Shown: positions 1-8,035 of the stretch, piece by piece
Numbering within the stretch: position 1 is the stretch's first letter
How the letters are laid out: each line of letters opens with the position of its first letter
Assembly (NCBI GenBank): GCA_026712715.1
Contig: JAPOPW010000008.1
Span: 1-33,981 of the forward strand
DNA length: 33,981 bases
Reading direction: 5' to 3'
Source: Immundisolibacterales bacterium
GTDB lineage: Bacteria > Pseudomonadota > Gammaproteobacteria > HK1
Translations under genes and position numbers: made by a program
The notes under the pieces: model-generated
The model's database searches: none
The model's input: only the letters and a program-made list of their open reading frames with translations
What the model was told of the DNA's origin: nothing

Positions 1-137
1 GTTCGGTTACAAGGGAGAGTTGAGAAGCAGTGTGCCCCGGTGATGCGAGGAACGCCTAAAAGTGTTTTTTTATCAGAAAGTTAAAGGACTTCACGGGTTG
101 TCCTGAAACCCCCCAAAACACCCCTCCAGCGGTCATC
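1..137. other. Non-coding, lower-GC left edge abutting a truncated gene
   Basis: These bases are less GC-rich than the rest of the window and contain T and A runs near 64-85. A TAA at 57 lies in the frame of the binding-protein gene that follows. From 60 to about 130 the frame is open, but the translation resembles neither a signal peptide nor the first strand of a periplasmic binding protein. Recognisable homology begins abruptly around 132-138. The stretch therefore looks foreign to the gene: an insertion or rearrangement boundary, or a contig-end artefact. No RNA gene or insertion-sequence end is recognisable in it. Confidence 0.5.
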
Positions 138-986
138 GTGTACCGCGGCATGCTGGACGCGTGCGCGGATCTCGACCTCGACTGCCAGATGATCGGCTCC
201 GACTACGATTCGGCGAAACACCTCGCGAACTTCCAGGCCACGGTCGCGGCCGGTGTCGACGGCATCGTGACGACGATCTTCGACGACGGCATCTTCGACA
301 AGCCGATCCAGGAGGCCCTCGACGAGGGGATTCCGGTCATCGCCGCGAACACCGACGACTCGGAGGGAGCGGCCGGCAACCCGCGCCTCTCGTACACCGG
401 ATCGAACATCTACAAGGCCGCCTACGACGTCGCCGCGGCGGTCACGGAGATGTTCCCCGCCGAGGGCGACATCCATGCCCTCGTCGGCAACTTCGACCCG
501 ACGCACAACGTCGGCATCGCACGCACGGAGGGGATGGAGCAGGCGCTCGCGGACTGGAAGGCCGCGAACCCGGGCCGCAACATCACCTGGGAACAGATCG
601 AGGAGACCCTCGATCCGTCGATCGTGAGGAGCCGGGTGGGCGCGTACCTCCAGGCGAGACCCGACACCAACGTGTATCTCACCTCCGGCATCTGGCACCC
701 CGAGATAGCGAAGATGCTGCGCGAGGACGGCCGGGAGAAAGGCGAGATCCTGATTGCCGGGTTCGGCGCCTTCCAGTGGGCGATCGACGAGGTCAAGGAC
801 GGCTGGATCGCGGTCACCCAGGACCAGGGCGCGTATCTCCAGGGATACCTGCCGATCGTGCAGCTCTACCTCCTCACGAAGGGTCTGCCGCCGTTCAACG
901 TCGACACCGAAGGGGCGCTGAAGGGCGTCGTGGATGCCGAGGCCGCGCCGACCCTTTCCGGTCTTCGCATCTGGTCCCTCCAGTAG
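138..986 (+). CDS. Sugar-type ABC transporter substrate-binding protein, 5'-truncated
   Basis: Periplasmic binding protein of the RbsB/Peripla_BP_4 type, which captures a sugar or sugar-like ligand and delivers it to a membrane permease. The 282 residues visible from GTG 138 cover most of the two-lobed fold. GVDGIV (about residue 39), GIPVIAANTDD (about 64-74) and SYTGSN (about 84) are typical of the family, and the C-terminal lobe (VTQDQGAYLQGYLP) is intact. Family members are usually 320-360 residues with a signal peptide. Here the signal peptide and first beta-strand are missing and the homology starts abruptly, so GTG 138 is only the first usable codon and not a convincing native start. 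The permease gene follows 179 bp downstream in the same direction. Ligand identity cannot be read from the sequence. The protein is probably non-functional or incompletely represented here. Confidence 0.85.
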   Translation: MYRGMLDACADLDLDCQMIGSDYDSAKHLANFQATVAAGVDGIVTTIFDDGIFDKPIQEALDEGIPVIAANTDDSEGAAGNPRLSYTGSNIYKAAYDVAAAVTEMFPAEGDIHALVGNFDPTHNVGIARTEGMEQALADWKAANPGRNITWEQIEETLDPSIVRSRVGAYLQARPDTNVYLTSGIWHPEIAKMLREDGREKGEILIAGFGAFQWAIDEVKDGWIAVTQDQGAYLQGYLPIVQLYLLTKGLPPFNVDTEGALKGVVDAEAAPTLSGLRIWSLQ

Positions 987-1103
987 CCGGCCGAACGCGA
1001 CGACCTTCCGGACGATATGAACCGCGCCGTCGCCGTCGGACCTCCCGGCGGCTCCGGCGCGGGTCGTGTGTCCGCAAGTGCGACGTTCGCCTTCCGGCCC
1101 GGG

Positions 1104-1169
1104 AGGAGAGGATGAGCAATGACGCCCTCGCTTGACACGCCGGAGCACGGTAGGGCTTCCCGAGCGTGA
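1104..1169 (+). promoter_or_regulatory. Overlapping short reading frames and ribosome-binding site before the permease gene
   Basis: A strong Shine-Dalgarno-like run (GGGAGGAGAGG, 1101-1111) is followed by ATG 1112, in the permease frame but stopped by TGA at 1133 and again by TAG at 1151. A second ATG at 1119 opens a 16-codon frame (MTPSLDTPEHGRASRA) whose TGA at 1167-1169 overlaps the permease GTG at 1166 as GTGA. The permease GTG has no good ribosome-binding site of its own. Either translation is coupled through this short frame, or one base change has separated the true permease N-terminus from its body. The 16-residue peptide would make a plausible cytoplasmic N-terminus. Confidence 0.45.
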
Positions 1170-2146
1170 GCAGGGTCCTCAAGGCGGTCATCGGGACGCC
1201 GGGGGTCAGCGCCCTCATCGTCCTCATCATCATCCTCGCCACCTTCCACCTATACACGGGCATCTTCCTCAGGCCGCGCAACATCGAGCTCATCCTCGGC
1301 ATCGTGCCCGAGCTCGGGGTGGTGGTGCTCGGTGTCGTGATCCTGATGATCGCGCGCGAGTTCGACCTCTCGGTGGGGTCCGTATTCGGGCTCGCCCCCA
1401 TGATCATGAACGCGCTCTACACGAGCGGAGGCCTCCATCCGTGGCTCGCGATCGTTCTCGCGCTCGCCGCTTGCGCCCTCGTCGGCCTCTTCAACGGGGC
1501 CATGACCGTCTATCGGCGCATCCCGTCGTTCATCGTCACCCTCGGCATGCTCTTCATGGCCCGCAGCATGGTGATCGTGCTGACCGGCAAGCGGCCGCCC
1601 CGGCCGGACACGGTGCCGTACGACGTCTTCGTGTATGACTTCGGGATGTTTCCCGCGTCGCTGCTGTGGTTCCTCGGGCTCGCGCTCGTCCTCGGCATCA
1701 TCCTGCACCGTACCAACGTCGGGAACTGGATCTACGCGACCGGCGGGCACACCGAGGCGGCCAAGGACATGGGCATCCGCTGGCGGAGGGTGAAGCTCGG
1801 CTGCTTCATGCTTTGCTCGACCCTGGCCGGATTCGGCGGCATCCTGCAGACGTTTCGCGTCGGTGGAAGCGTGATGCCGACCTACGGGACCGGCCTCGAG
1901 CTCGAGGCGATCGCGGCCGCCGTGATCGGCGGCACCTCGCTCTTCGGAGGGGCGGGCTCGGTGATCGGGGCCCTCGCCGGCGTCTTCCTCGTCCGCTCCA
2001 TCGACAACGGCTTCATCATCGCGCGGGTCGACGTCGAGTTCTTCCGCATGGCGCTCGGCGCGCTCATCATCGCGGCCGTCATCTTCAATACCGACCTGCA
2101 GCGCTTCGCGTCGAGGATTCGCGTCAAGGGCAAGGAAGAGGACTGA
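1166..2146 (+). CDS. Sugar-type ABC transporter permease (RbsC-like)
   Basis: Inner-membrane permease of the BPD_transp_2 family (ribose/xylose/galactoside type), which forms the channel that accepts ligand from the upstream binding protein. The 326-residue chain has about eight to ten hydrophobic segments, for example near residues 14-34, 43-66, 92-112, 117-140 and 163-182. It carries the family signature FDLSVGSV (about 68-75) and the C-terminal loop GGTSLFGGAGSVIGALAG (about 255-272), close to the usual length of 310-340. The GTG start overlaps the TGA of a short upstream frame, so the true N-terminus may lie further upstream. No ATP-binding gene follows; the next gene is convergent. The missing ATPase may precede the truncated binding-protein gene outside the window. 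Confidence 0.9.
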   Translation: MSRVLKAVIGTPGVSALIVLIIILATFHLYTGIFLRPRNIELILGIVPELGVVVLGVVILMIAREFDLSVGSVFGLAPMIMNALYTSGGLHPWLAIVLALAACALVGLFNGAMTVYRRIPSFIVTLGMLFMARSMVIVLTGKRPPRPDTVPYDVFVYDFGMFPASLLWFLGLALVLGIILHRTNVGNWIYATGGHTEAAKDMGIRWRRVKLGCFMLCSTLAGFGGILQTFRVGGSVMPTYGTGLELEAIAAAVIGGTSLFGGAGSVIGALAGVFLVRSIDNGFIIARVDVEFFRMALGALIIAAVIFNTDLQRFASRIRVKGKEED

Positions 2147-2243
2147 CCGGGCGCGATTGGGTCCGAGGGAACGGGTCTCGACCGCGCGAACGGAGCCGCG
2201 GGCGGCCCGCCCCCCGTGCCGGTCGAGGGGCCGCGCCGGGCGG

Positions 2244-3392
2244 CTAGCGCAGGCCGAGGCCGCGGGCGATGATCCCGCGCAGGATCTCGCGGGTTCCGCC
2301 CTGGATGGTGAGCTTCGGGGCGACGATGGTGGCGTGGGCGAGCACCGCCTCGAGGCGCTCGCTTCGCGCGAGGAAGGCGCCGAGCCGGCGCACCTGGTCG
2401 GGGAGCGCCTGCTCCCAGTTCGTGCCGAGGTCCTTGACGATGGACGATTCGACCACCGGCTCCTTGCCGGCCGCGAGCATCCCGGCCACCGAGATCGACA
2501 TGCGGCGCATCGTGTGGAGCTGCGCGATGAGCCGCCCTACCCCCTCCGCCTCGCGCGCGCCGGGTTCCGGGCCGAGGTCGCGCAGCAGCTCGACGAGCAC
2601 GTGGATCGTCTCGAGGAAGCGCTCCGAGCCGCTCCGCTCGTAGGCGAGCTCGCTCGTCGCCTGCTTCCACGCCCCGTCCACCTCGCCGAGAACGTGGTCG
2701 GCGGGGATCCGCGCATCCTCGAAGAGCACCTCGTTGAAATCGTGCCCGCCCGCCGCGTTCACGACCGGGCGGGTGCTGATCCCGGACGTCGTCCCGAGCG
2801 GCACCAGGAACTGGGTCAGCCCGTGGCGCCGATTGGCATTGGTCGGCGGCGAGGTGCGAAAGAGGCCGATCATGTAGTCGGCGTGGTGCGCGCCGCTCGT
2901 CCAGAGCTTGCGCCCGTTCACGACCCAGCCGTCGCCATCGCGCTCCGCCCGGGTCTTCGCGGCGAAGAGGTCGGAGCCCGAGTCGGGCTCGCTCATGCCG
3001 ATGCAGAAGGTCACCTCGCCGCGGCAGATCCGGGGCAGCACGTCGAGGCGGATGTCCTCCGGCGCGTAGCGCACGAGCACCGGGCCGCTCTGCCGGTCCG
3101 CCGTGAAATGAGCCCGGGTAGGTGCCCGGGCGAGCAGGAACTCCTCGTTGACGACATAGCGTTCGAGGTAGCTACGCTCCTGCCCGCCGTAGCGCTTCGG
3201 CCACGTCATCCCGATCCACCCCCGCGCGCCGACCCGGCGGCTGAACTCGCGGTTGAACGCGTCGCCCGCGGGGTCGTGCGGATCGAAGGTGCCGGCCTCG
3301 ATCTCGGCGCGCAGGAACTCGCGCACCTCCTCGCGCAGGCGGTCCGCCTCGGGCGGGAGTCGAATGGGGTCGAACTGTATCTCCTGGGACAT
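2244..3392 (-). CDS. Acyl-CoA dehydrogenase family protein
   Basis: FAD-dependent acyl-CoA dehydrogenase fold, 382 residues, the normal length for one subunit. It would introduce an alpha,beta double bond into an acyl-CoA thioester and pass electrons to an electron-transfer flavoprotein. Visible landmarks are the middle-domain motif FCIGMSEPDSGSD (129-141), NGRKLWTSGAHHADY (159-173), LGEVDGAW (235-242) and the C-terminal QGGTREILRGIIARGLG (364-380). At the classical catalytic position (the Glu of YEGT in medium-chain enzymes) this protein has QGGT. AYER with Glu252 lies near the alternative base position of isovaleryl-CoA-type enzymes. ATG 3392 is preceded by GGGAG with 8-nt spacing. A second acyl-CoA dehydrogenase gene lies upstream on the same strand (gap about 230 bp), so the two may act together. 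Substrate unknown. Confidence 0.92.
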   Translation of the reverse strand: MSQEIQFDPIRLPPEADRLREEVREFLRAEIEAGTFDPHDPAGDAFNREFSRRVGARGWIGMTWPKRYGGQERSYLERYVVNEEFLLARAPTRAHFTADRQSGPVLVRYAPEDIRLDVLPRICRGEVTFCIGMSEPDSGSDLFAAKTRAERDGDGWVVNGRKLWTSGAHHADYMIGLFRTSPPTNANRRHGLTQFLVPLGTTSGISTRPVVNAAGGHDFNEVLFEDARIPADHVLGEVDGAWKQATSELAYERSGSERFLETIHVLVELLRDLGPEPGAREAEGVGRLIAQLHTMRRMSISVAGMLAAGKEPVVESSIVKDLGTNWEQALPDQVRRLGAFLARSERLEAVLAHATIVAPKLTIQGGTREILRGIIARGLGLR

Positions 3393-3530
3393 TGCGGCTC
3401 TCCCGAAAGGTTCATCCCGACCCGTGCCGAGGGTCCTCTCCCGCCCCGGAACCGGCCGCGCGAATCAGCGGCAAGGACGTCGCCGCGCAACCGGAGCGGC
3501 CGAGCGCGGCGCGGCAAACGGCCCGCGGCG

Positions 3531-3598
3531 GGACCGGACCTGACCGGACCGCCGACGCGCGCCGGTCCTCGTGCCGGTCCTCGCGCCGGTACCGGCGC
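3531..3598. repeat. Short direct and inverted repeats between the two acyl-CoA dehydrogenase genes
   Basis: GACCGGACC occurs twice (3532-3540 and 3542-3550). GCCGGTCCTC then occurs twice in the inverse orientation (about 3561-3570 and 3573-3582). The block ends in the 16-base perfect palindrome GCGCCGGTACCGGCGC (3583-3598). The two halves can pair into a long GC-rich hairpin. It could act as a terminator or attenuator of minus-strand transcription leaving the upstream gene, but no T-tract follows. Confidence 0.45.
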
Positions 3599-3625
3599 CT
3601 GCGGAGCCCGGTGACCGCACCGGGC

Positions 3626-4702
3626 TCAGACCGCGGTGAGGGCGGGCCACATGCCGTCCGCGCCGAGACGGACGAAGTGCTCGCCGAGGCACAGCGCCCA
3701 CTCGCTCTCGTCTCCGTACTCGTCCCGCCACGCCCACAGCCGGTGGGTGTAGCGGTGCAGGACGTGCTCGCGCGAGTACCCGATGGCGCCATGCACCTGG
3801 TGCGCGATGAGGGCGCCCGCATGCGCCGCCTCGCCCGCGCGCACCTTGGCCGAGGCGACCTCGACGAGCACCGCGTCGCTCTCCGGGTCGTGGTTCTCGA
3901 GCGCCCACGCCGCCGAGTTGGCAGCCGCGTTCGCCGCCGCGACCTCGCCCGCGAGCCGCGCGAGCTCCTGCTGAACGGCCTGGAACTTCGCGATCGGGCG
4001 TTCGAACGCGACCCGCTCGCGCGCGTAGTCGACGGACAGATCGAGGATCGCCTGGAGCGCACCCGCGATGAGGGCGGCGCGCGACGCGGCCCCGAACATG
4101 CGCGCCTCGTCCGGCGCGGCCGGGCGGTCTCCCACCGCGACCGGACGTACGCCGCCGAAGTCGACGCGGTCGAGCGGATCCCCGGCGAGCGAGGATCCGC
4201 CGGCAATATCGCACTTCGCGCGTTCCACGAGCGCCACCCGGCGCGTTTCACCTCCGCCCTCGCCCGCCGCGCGCGCGAGCACCGCGAGATGCGCCGCCTC
4301 GCGCGCGAACGGGACCCGATGCGCCGTGCCCGCAAGCGTTCCGTCCGCCCGCAGCTCGATCGCGTCGCCCCTTCGGACCGGCACCGCGGCGAGCTTCCCG
4401 GCCGGAACCCGAAGCCCGCCTCGGGCAAGGAGGAGGCCTGCGACGAGGGTGTCCGCGAGCGGCGTGGCGGCGGCGAAACGCCCGGCGGCGTGCAGGACCT
4501 CGAAGCCCTCGCGGACCGAGGCACCCGAGCCGCCCGCTTCCTCCGGCACCCAGGCCGTCGCGAGCCCCGTCTCCTCGAAGGCGCTCCACAGCGCCTCGCG
4601 CCATGTCCCGTCCTCCGGATCGAGGGCGAGGGCCTGCGGTTCCGCGCAGTCGCGAAACACCCGCTCGCACGTCTCCGCAACGAGGCTTCTTCCGTCTTCC
4701 AT
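3626..4702 (-). CDS. Acyl-CoA dehydrogenase family protein (second, divergent subunit)
   Basis: Shorter and more divergent acyl-CoA dehydrogenase, 358 residues from the chosen ATG at 4702; an upstream in-frame extension to 4786 lacks family similarity. The N-terminal helical domain (WREALWSAFEETGLATAWVPEEAGGSG), the helix YARERVAFERPIAKFQAVQQ and the C-terminal HQVHGAIGYSREHVLHRYTHR are typical of the CaiA/FadE group. The middle beta-domain is weakly conserved. It lies upstream of, and on the same strand as, the full-length acyl-CoA dehydrogenase. By analogy with adjacent actinobacterial pairs that form alpha2-beta2 enzymes (the ChsE type), the two products may form one heteromeric enzyme. 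That is inference. AAGGGA lies about 7-10 nt upstream of the start. Confidence 0.88.
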   Translation of the reverse strand: MEDGRSLVAETCERVFRDCAEPQALALDPEDGTWREALWSAFEETGLATAWVPEEAGGSGASVREGFEVLHAAGRFAAATPLADTLVAGLLLARGGLRVPAGKLAAVPVRRGDAIELRADGTLAGTAHRVPFAREAAHLAVLARAAGEGGGETRRVALVERAKCDIAGGSSLAGDPLDRVDFGGVRPVAVGDRPAAPDEARMFGAASRAALIAGALQAILDLSVDYARERVAFERPIAKFQAVQQELARLAGEVAAANAAANSAAWALENHDPESDAVLVEVASAKVRAGEAAHAGALIAHQVHGAIGYSREHVLHRYTHRLWAWRDEYGDESEWALCLGEHFVRLGADGMWPALTAV

Positions 4703-5038
4703 CCGGGGTTCCCTTGGGTTCCGCAATACGACGCCGGGCTTGCGCGCCGGCCGCCGAAGGCGCGGCGCACAGTCTACCCGAGCCACTGTCGCGGGGGCGT
4801 CCGGGCGGACGCCTTTGCATCTCGCCGCCTTGCTTCGCCCCGCACGAACGGCGCCCGACGCCCCGCGACCGGGCGGCGACGGGTTTCGCCCTGGCCAGCG
4901 CGCGCCGGCGAGGCATAGTGGGTCTCGAGGCCTCGGAACCGCGTACGGCGTTCCGACCCGACGGAGGGTCGGAAAGACCTTGCCGGGGTCGAGAGCGATG
5001 CCCCGTTAGAATCGCGCCCGCACGCTTGGAGGGCGGAA
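4703..5038. other. Divergent intergenic region without a recognisable gene
   Basis: This stretch separates the minus-strand acyl-CoA dehydrogenase pair from the plus-strand flavin oxidoreductase. It must carry promoters for both directions. A TAGAAT box near 5006-5014 lies upstream of the oxidoreductase, but no -35 box sits at normal spacing. I see no RNA gene or convincing small gene. Confidence 0.4.
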
Positions 5039-6106
5039 ATGAAGTTCGGAATCTGCGCAATGGCCGACATCGACGAGATCGGCTTCTTCCCCCACGTCGA
5101 GAACCTCGGCTACGACTCGGTGTGGGCGACGGACAGCCAGATGCTGTTCTCGGACTGCTACGCGGTGCTCGCCCTCGCCGCCAAGCGGACGACCCGCCTT
5201 CGCCTCGGGACCGGCGCCTCGATCTGCGGGACCCGGATCCCCCCGGTCCACGTCGCCGCGATGGCGACCCTCAACCGCCTCGCCCCGGGGCGGGTCCATC
5301 TCGCGATCGGCACCGGCAACACCGCGATGCGCTCGATGGGTCAGCGCCCGATGCGGATCCGCGACTACGACGAGTACCTGCGCGTGCTCCGGGCGCTCCT
5401 GCACGGCGAGGTGGTCGACTACGAGTTCAACGGGGTGCGGCGGCCGATCAGGATGCTCATGCACGAGTTCAAGTACATGAACCTCGAGCCCCGGATCCCG
5501 CTATACGTCTCCGGCTTCGGGCCGCGCGCGATGGGACTCGCCGGCGAGCACGGGGACGGCCTGGTGTTCGCCATCCCGCCCCGCGGGGTGCCGGTCGGCG
5601 AGGCGATGGCCCACGTGCGCCAGGGGGCGGCGCGCGCAGGACGGGGGGATCTCGAAGGGTTCCTCAATTGCGCGCTCGTCAACGTCGCCCTCCTCGAACC
5701 GGGCGAGGCAGCCGACTCGGAGCGGATCATCCGCACCATCGGCCCCAACGTGATGGCGAGCGTCTACTACTTCTACGACGAGGTCCACGAGAAGGGAATC
5801 GATCCGCCGCCCTTCCTCGAGCGGATGTGGGACCGGTACTGCGCGCTCGTCGAGGAGACCCCGCCCGAGCACCGGCACCTTCGCACCCACGAATACCATT
5901 ACACGCGCCTCCACCCGGGCGAGGCGGAGCTCATCGACGCCGAGCTCGTCCGCGCGACGTGCCTCACCGGCACGCCGGACGAGCTCGTCGAGCGGATTCG
6001 CGCCCTCGAGGCGGAAGGGCTCCAGGAGCTCATGTTCGCGACCGGGGTGGACGAGAAGTGGCGCTTCACCGAGGACTTCTCGCGCCTCGTGATGTCCCGG
6101 CTGTAG
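5039..6106 (+). CDS. LLM class flavin-dependent oxidoreductase
   Basis: Luciferase-like (bacterial luciferase/F420-dependent reductase superfamily) TIM-barrel protein, 355 residues, near the usual 330-360. It would use FMN or F420 to oxidise or reduce a small organic substrate in the cytoplasm. Typical segments are MKFGICAM at the first strand, LGYDSVWATDSQM (about 22-34), RLRLGTGAS (about 53-61), LNRLAPGRVHLAIGTGNTA (about 79-97), YVSGFGPRAMGLAGEHGDGLVF (about 156-177) and the C-terminal TGTPDELVERIRALEAEGLQEL. ATG 5039 is supported by GGAGGGCGGAA immediately upstream. The gene stands alone, between divergent and convergent neighbours. Cofactor preference and substrate cannot be decided from the sequence; members act in desulfonation, alkane or methylene-tetrahydromethanopterin chemistry. 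Confidence 0.9.
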   Translation: MKFGICAMADIDEIGFFPHVENLGYDSVWATDSQMLFSDCYAVLALAAKRTTRLRLGTGASICGTRIPPVHVAAMATLNRLAPGRVHLAIGTGNTAMRSMGQRPMRIRDYDEYLRVLRALLHGEVVDYEFNGVRRPIRMLMHEFKYMNLEPRIPLYVSGFGPRAMGLAGEHGDGLVFAIPPRGVPVGEAMAHVRQGAARAGRGDLEGFLNCALVNVALLEPGEAADSERIIRTIGPNVMASVYYFYDEVHEKGIDPPPFLERMWDRYCALVEETPPEHRHLRTHEYHYTRLHPGEAELIDAELVRATCLTGTPDELVERIRALEAEGLQELMFATGVDEKWRFTEDFSRLVMSRL

Positions 6107-6145
6107 CGCCGCCCGCCACGCGCGGCGCGGCGACGCGGGTCTTTC

Positions 6146-6976
6146 TCAGGCGGAGAGCCGGGTCCCCTCGATGGTCACCCGGTGCATCAACCGGCGGTGG
6201 CCGGGATAGTCGTTGAGGGCCATGTGCCACGTCGCCCGGTTGTCCCAGAGGGCGAGGGAGCCCTTGCGCCAGCGGACCCGGCACCCGAACTCGGGGCGCA
6301 CGGCGTGGTCGAAGAGCCAGTCGAGCATCGGCTTCGACTCTTCCCTGGTCCACCCGTCGAAACGGACGGTGAAGGAAGGGTTCACGTAGAGCACCCGGCG
6401 GCCCGTCTCCGGGTGCCGGATGACCACCGGGTGCACGGCGTCCTGCACCGCCTGCTCGGCGTTTCGGAAACGGGCCCGCAGGTCCGGGTCCGCCATGCGC
6501 GCCGGACCGAACACGTGCCGGCTCGAATGCACGGCGCGGAGCTTCGCGAGCACGGACTTCAGGCCGTCCGACAGGGTCTCCCACGCGAGGCCGAGGTTCG
6601 TGAAGAGGGTGTCGCCGCCGGCCGGCGGCAACTCGAGCGCGTAGAGCATCGAGCCGAGCGCCGGCACCTCGTCGTAGGAATGGTCGGTGTGCCAGTTGCT
6701 GCCGATGTTCCGCTCCTGGTCCGGCTCCTTGCGCACCTCGGCGACTTCCGGGTAGCCGGCGACGGGGGTGAAGAAGCGATTGACGTTGATTGCGCCGAAG
6801 CGGCGGGCGGCGGCGAGGTGCTGGTCCGGGGTCAGCGTCTGGTCGCGGATCACGATCACGCCGTGCTCGTGGAACGCTTCGCGGATCCGCGCGAACGTGC
6901 CGTCGTCGATGCCGGCCGCGAAGTCGACCCCGAGGATCTCGGCCCCGAGCGATTCCGAGATTGGACGAATCTCCAT
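6146..6976 (-). CDS. TauD/TfdA family Fe(II)/2-oxoglutarate-dependent dioxygenase
   Basis: Cytoplasmic non-haem iron oxygenase that hydroxylates a small substrate while decarboxylating 2-oxoglutarate to succinate. The 276 residues from ATG 6976 match the family length. The iron-binding facial triad is complete: His96 and Asp98 in NWHTDHSY, and His251 in NRATWHMALNDY, with the 2-oxoglutarate-binding Arg266 in RRLMHRVTI. A methionine six codons upstream (6994) is an alternative start, but the family begins at MEIRPISESLGAEI. TauD (taurine), TfdA (2,4-dichlorophenoxyacetate) and alkylsulfatase members look alike at this level, so the substrate is open. It shares direction with the hydratase gene about 200 bp upstream and could be cotranscribed with it. 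Confidence 0.93.
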   Translation of the reverse strand: MEIRPISESLGAEILGVDFAAGIDDGTFARIREAFHEHGVIVIRDQTLTPDQHLAAARRFGAINVNRFFTPVAGYPEVAEVRKEPDQERNIGSNWHTDHSYDEVPALGSMLYALELPPAGGDTLFTNLGLAWETLSDGLKSVLAKLRAVHSSRHVFGPARMADPDLRARFRNAEQAVQDAVHPVVIRHPETGRRVLYVNPSFTVRFDGWTREESKPMLDWLFDHAVRPEFGCRVRWRKGSLALWDNRATWHMALNDYPGHRRLMHRVTIEGTRLSA

Positions 6977-7183
6977 TCGCGAATTGTGCCTCAAATCGGA
7001 TCCCGTAGTCCGTTTGACGCGAAGCCGGCGCGCGGAGCCCCCGGCGCAGCGCGAAGGCCCCCGGAGCCCGCCCGGGATGATGGCGCGGAGAGTCCGGGCG
7101 AGCCCGGCGAAGCCCTTCCGGTACCCGGCAGCACGACGCCGCTCCGGGCGCCGGCCCCTGGTGGCGCGACTCCCGGGGGCCGA

Positions 7184-7975
7184 TCATTCAAGCCGGAGCC
7201 GGGCCTCCCCCATTCCGTCGACGTCGACGACGACCTCGTCGCCGGCCGCCGGCCACTTCGTCGCGACAATGCTGCCGGTCATGACGATCTGCCCGGCGAG
7301 AAGACCCCGCCCCCGGGCTTCGAGTCCACCGGCGAGCCAGGCGAGCGCCTCGAAGGGATGCCCCATGACGGTATCCCCGGTGCCCTCCCCCACCACCTCG
7401 CCGTTGATCGACATCCGCCCCGAAACCGCGGGCAGGTCGAGCCCCGGCCGATACGCCGTCTCCGGGCCGAGCACGACCCCGAAGTTGAAGGAGTTGTCGG
7501 CCACCAGGGCGAGGCCGTCGAGCGCATCGTAGTCGACGCCCCGGTCGTCGACGATCTCGATGGCGGGCATCAGGGCGGCGACCGCGCCCGCCACCGAAGC
7601 GCGCGTGTGCCCGCTGCCCGCGAGGTCCGCGGACAGACGAACCGCGATCTCCGCCTCGACTCCGATGCGCACGTAGTCGGCGGCGGCCAGCGTGACCGGG
7701 CTCCGGTAGACGTACCGCTCGTGGATGCCGCCGGCGCACGGATGGTCGATGCCGGCGAGACGCTGCATGACCGGCGTCGTAAGCGCCACCTTCCAGCCGG
7801 CGAGCGGACCCAGACCGTGCGCCTCGTTGAGCCGCTGCAGGCAGTCCTGGATCGCGTGAGCCTCGTCGAGGTTCCGCGGCCGGAGATCCGGCGGCAGCGC
7901 GGAACACCGCTCCCCCGTGCGGTGCTCGTCGAAGAGACGCTTCGCCGCAGCGGCGGCTCGCTCCTGGTCGCTCAT
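7184..7975 (-). CDS. 2-keto-4-pentenoate hydratase-like protein (MhpD family)
   Basis: Member of the fumarylacetoacetase-C-terminal fold family containing 2-oxopent-4-dienoate hydratases and 4-oxalocrotonate decarboxylases, the late steps of meta-cleavage pathways. It is 263 residues long, the expected size. Candidate divalent-metal ligands are Glu107 and Glu109 (VEAEIAVRL) and Glu140 (MPAIEIVDDR). The C-terminal NGEVVGEGTGDTVMGHPFEALAWLA (191-215) is a family hallmark. GGGGAG lies 8 nt before ATG 7975. It lies just downstream of the minus-strand amidohydrolase gene (60-bp gap) and probably forms an operon with it and possibly with the TauD gene. Hydratase or decarboxylase activity cannot be separated by eye. 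Confidence 0.9.
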   Translation of the reverse strand: MSDQERAAAAAKRLFDEHRTGERCSALPPDLRPRNLDEAHAIQDCLQRLNEAHGLGPLAGWKVALTTPVMQRLAGIDHPCAGGIHERYVYRSPVTLAAADYVRIGVEAEIAVRLSADLAGSGHTRASVAGAVAALMPAIEIVDDRGVDYDALDGLALVADNSFNFGVVLGPETAYRPGLDLPAVSGRMSINGEVVGEGTGDTVMGHPFEALAWLAGGLEARGRGLLAGQIVMTGSIVATKWPAAGDEVVVDVDGMGEARLRLE

Positions 7976-8035
7976 TCACCTGCTCCCCGCAATTTCACCC
8001 GTTCCGTGCCCATCGTCCCTCGGACCCGCGCCCGG

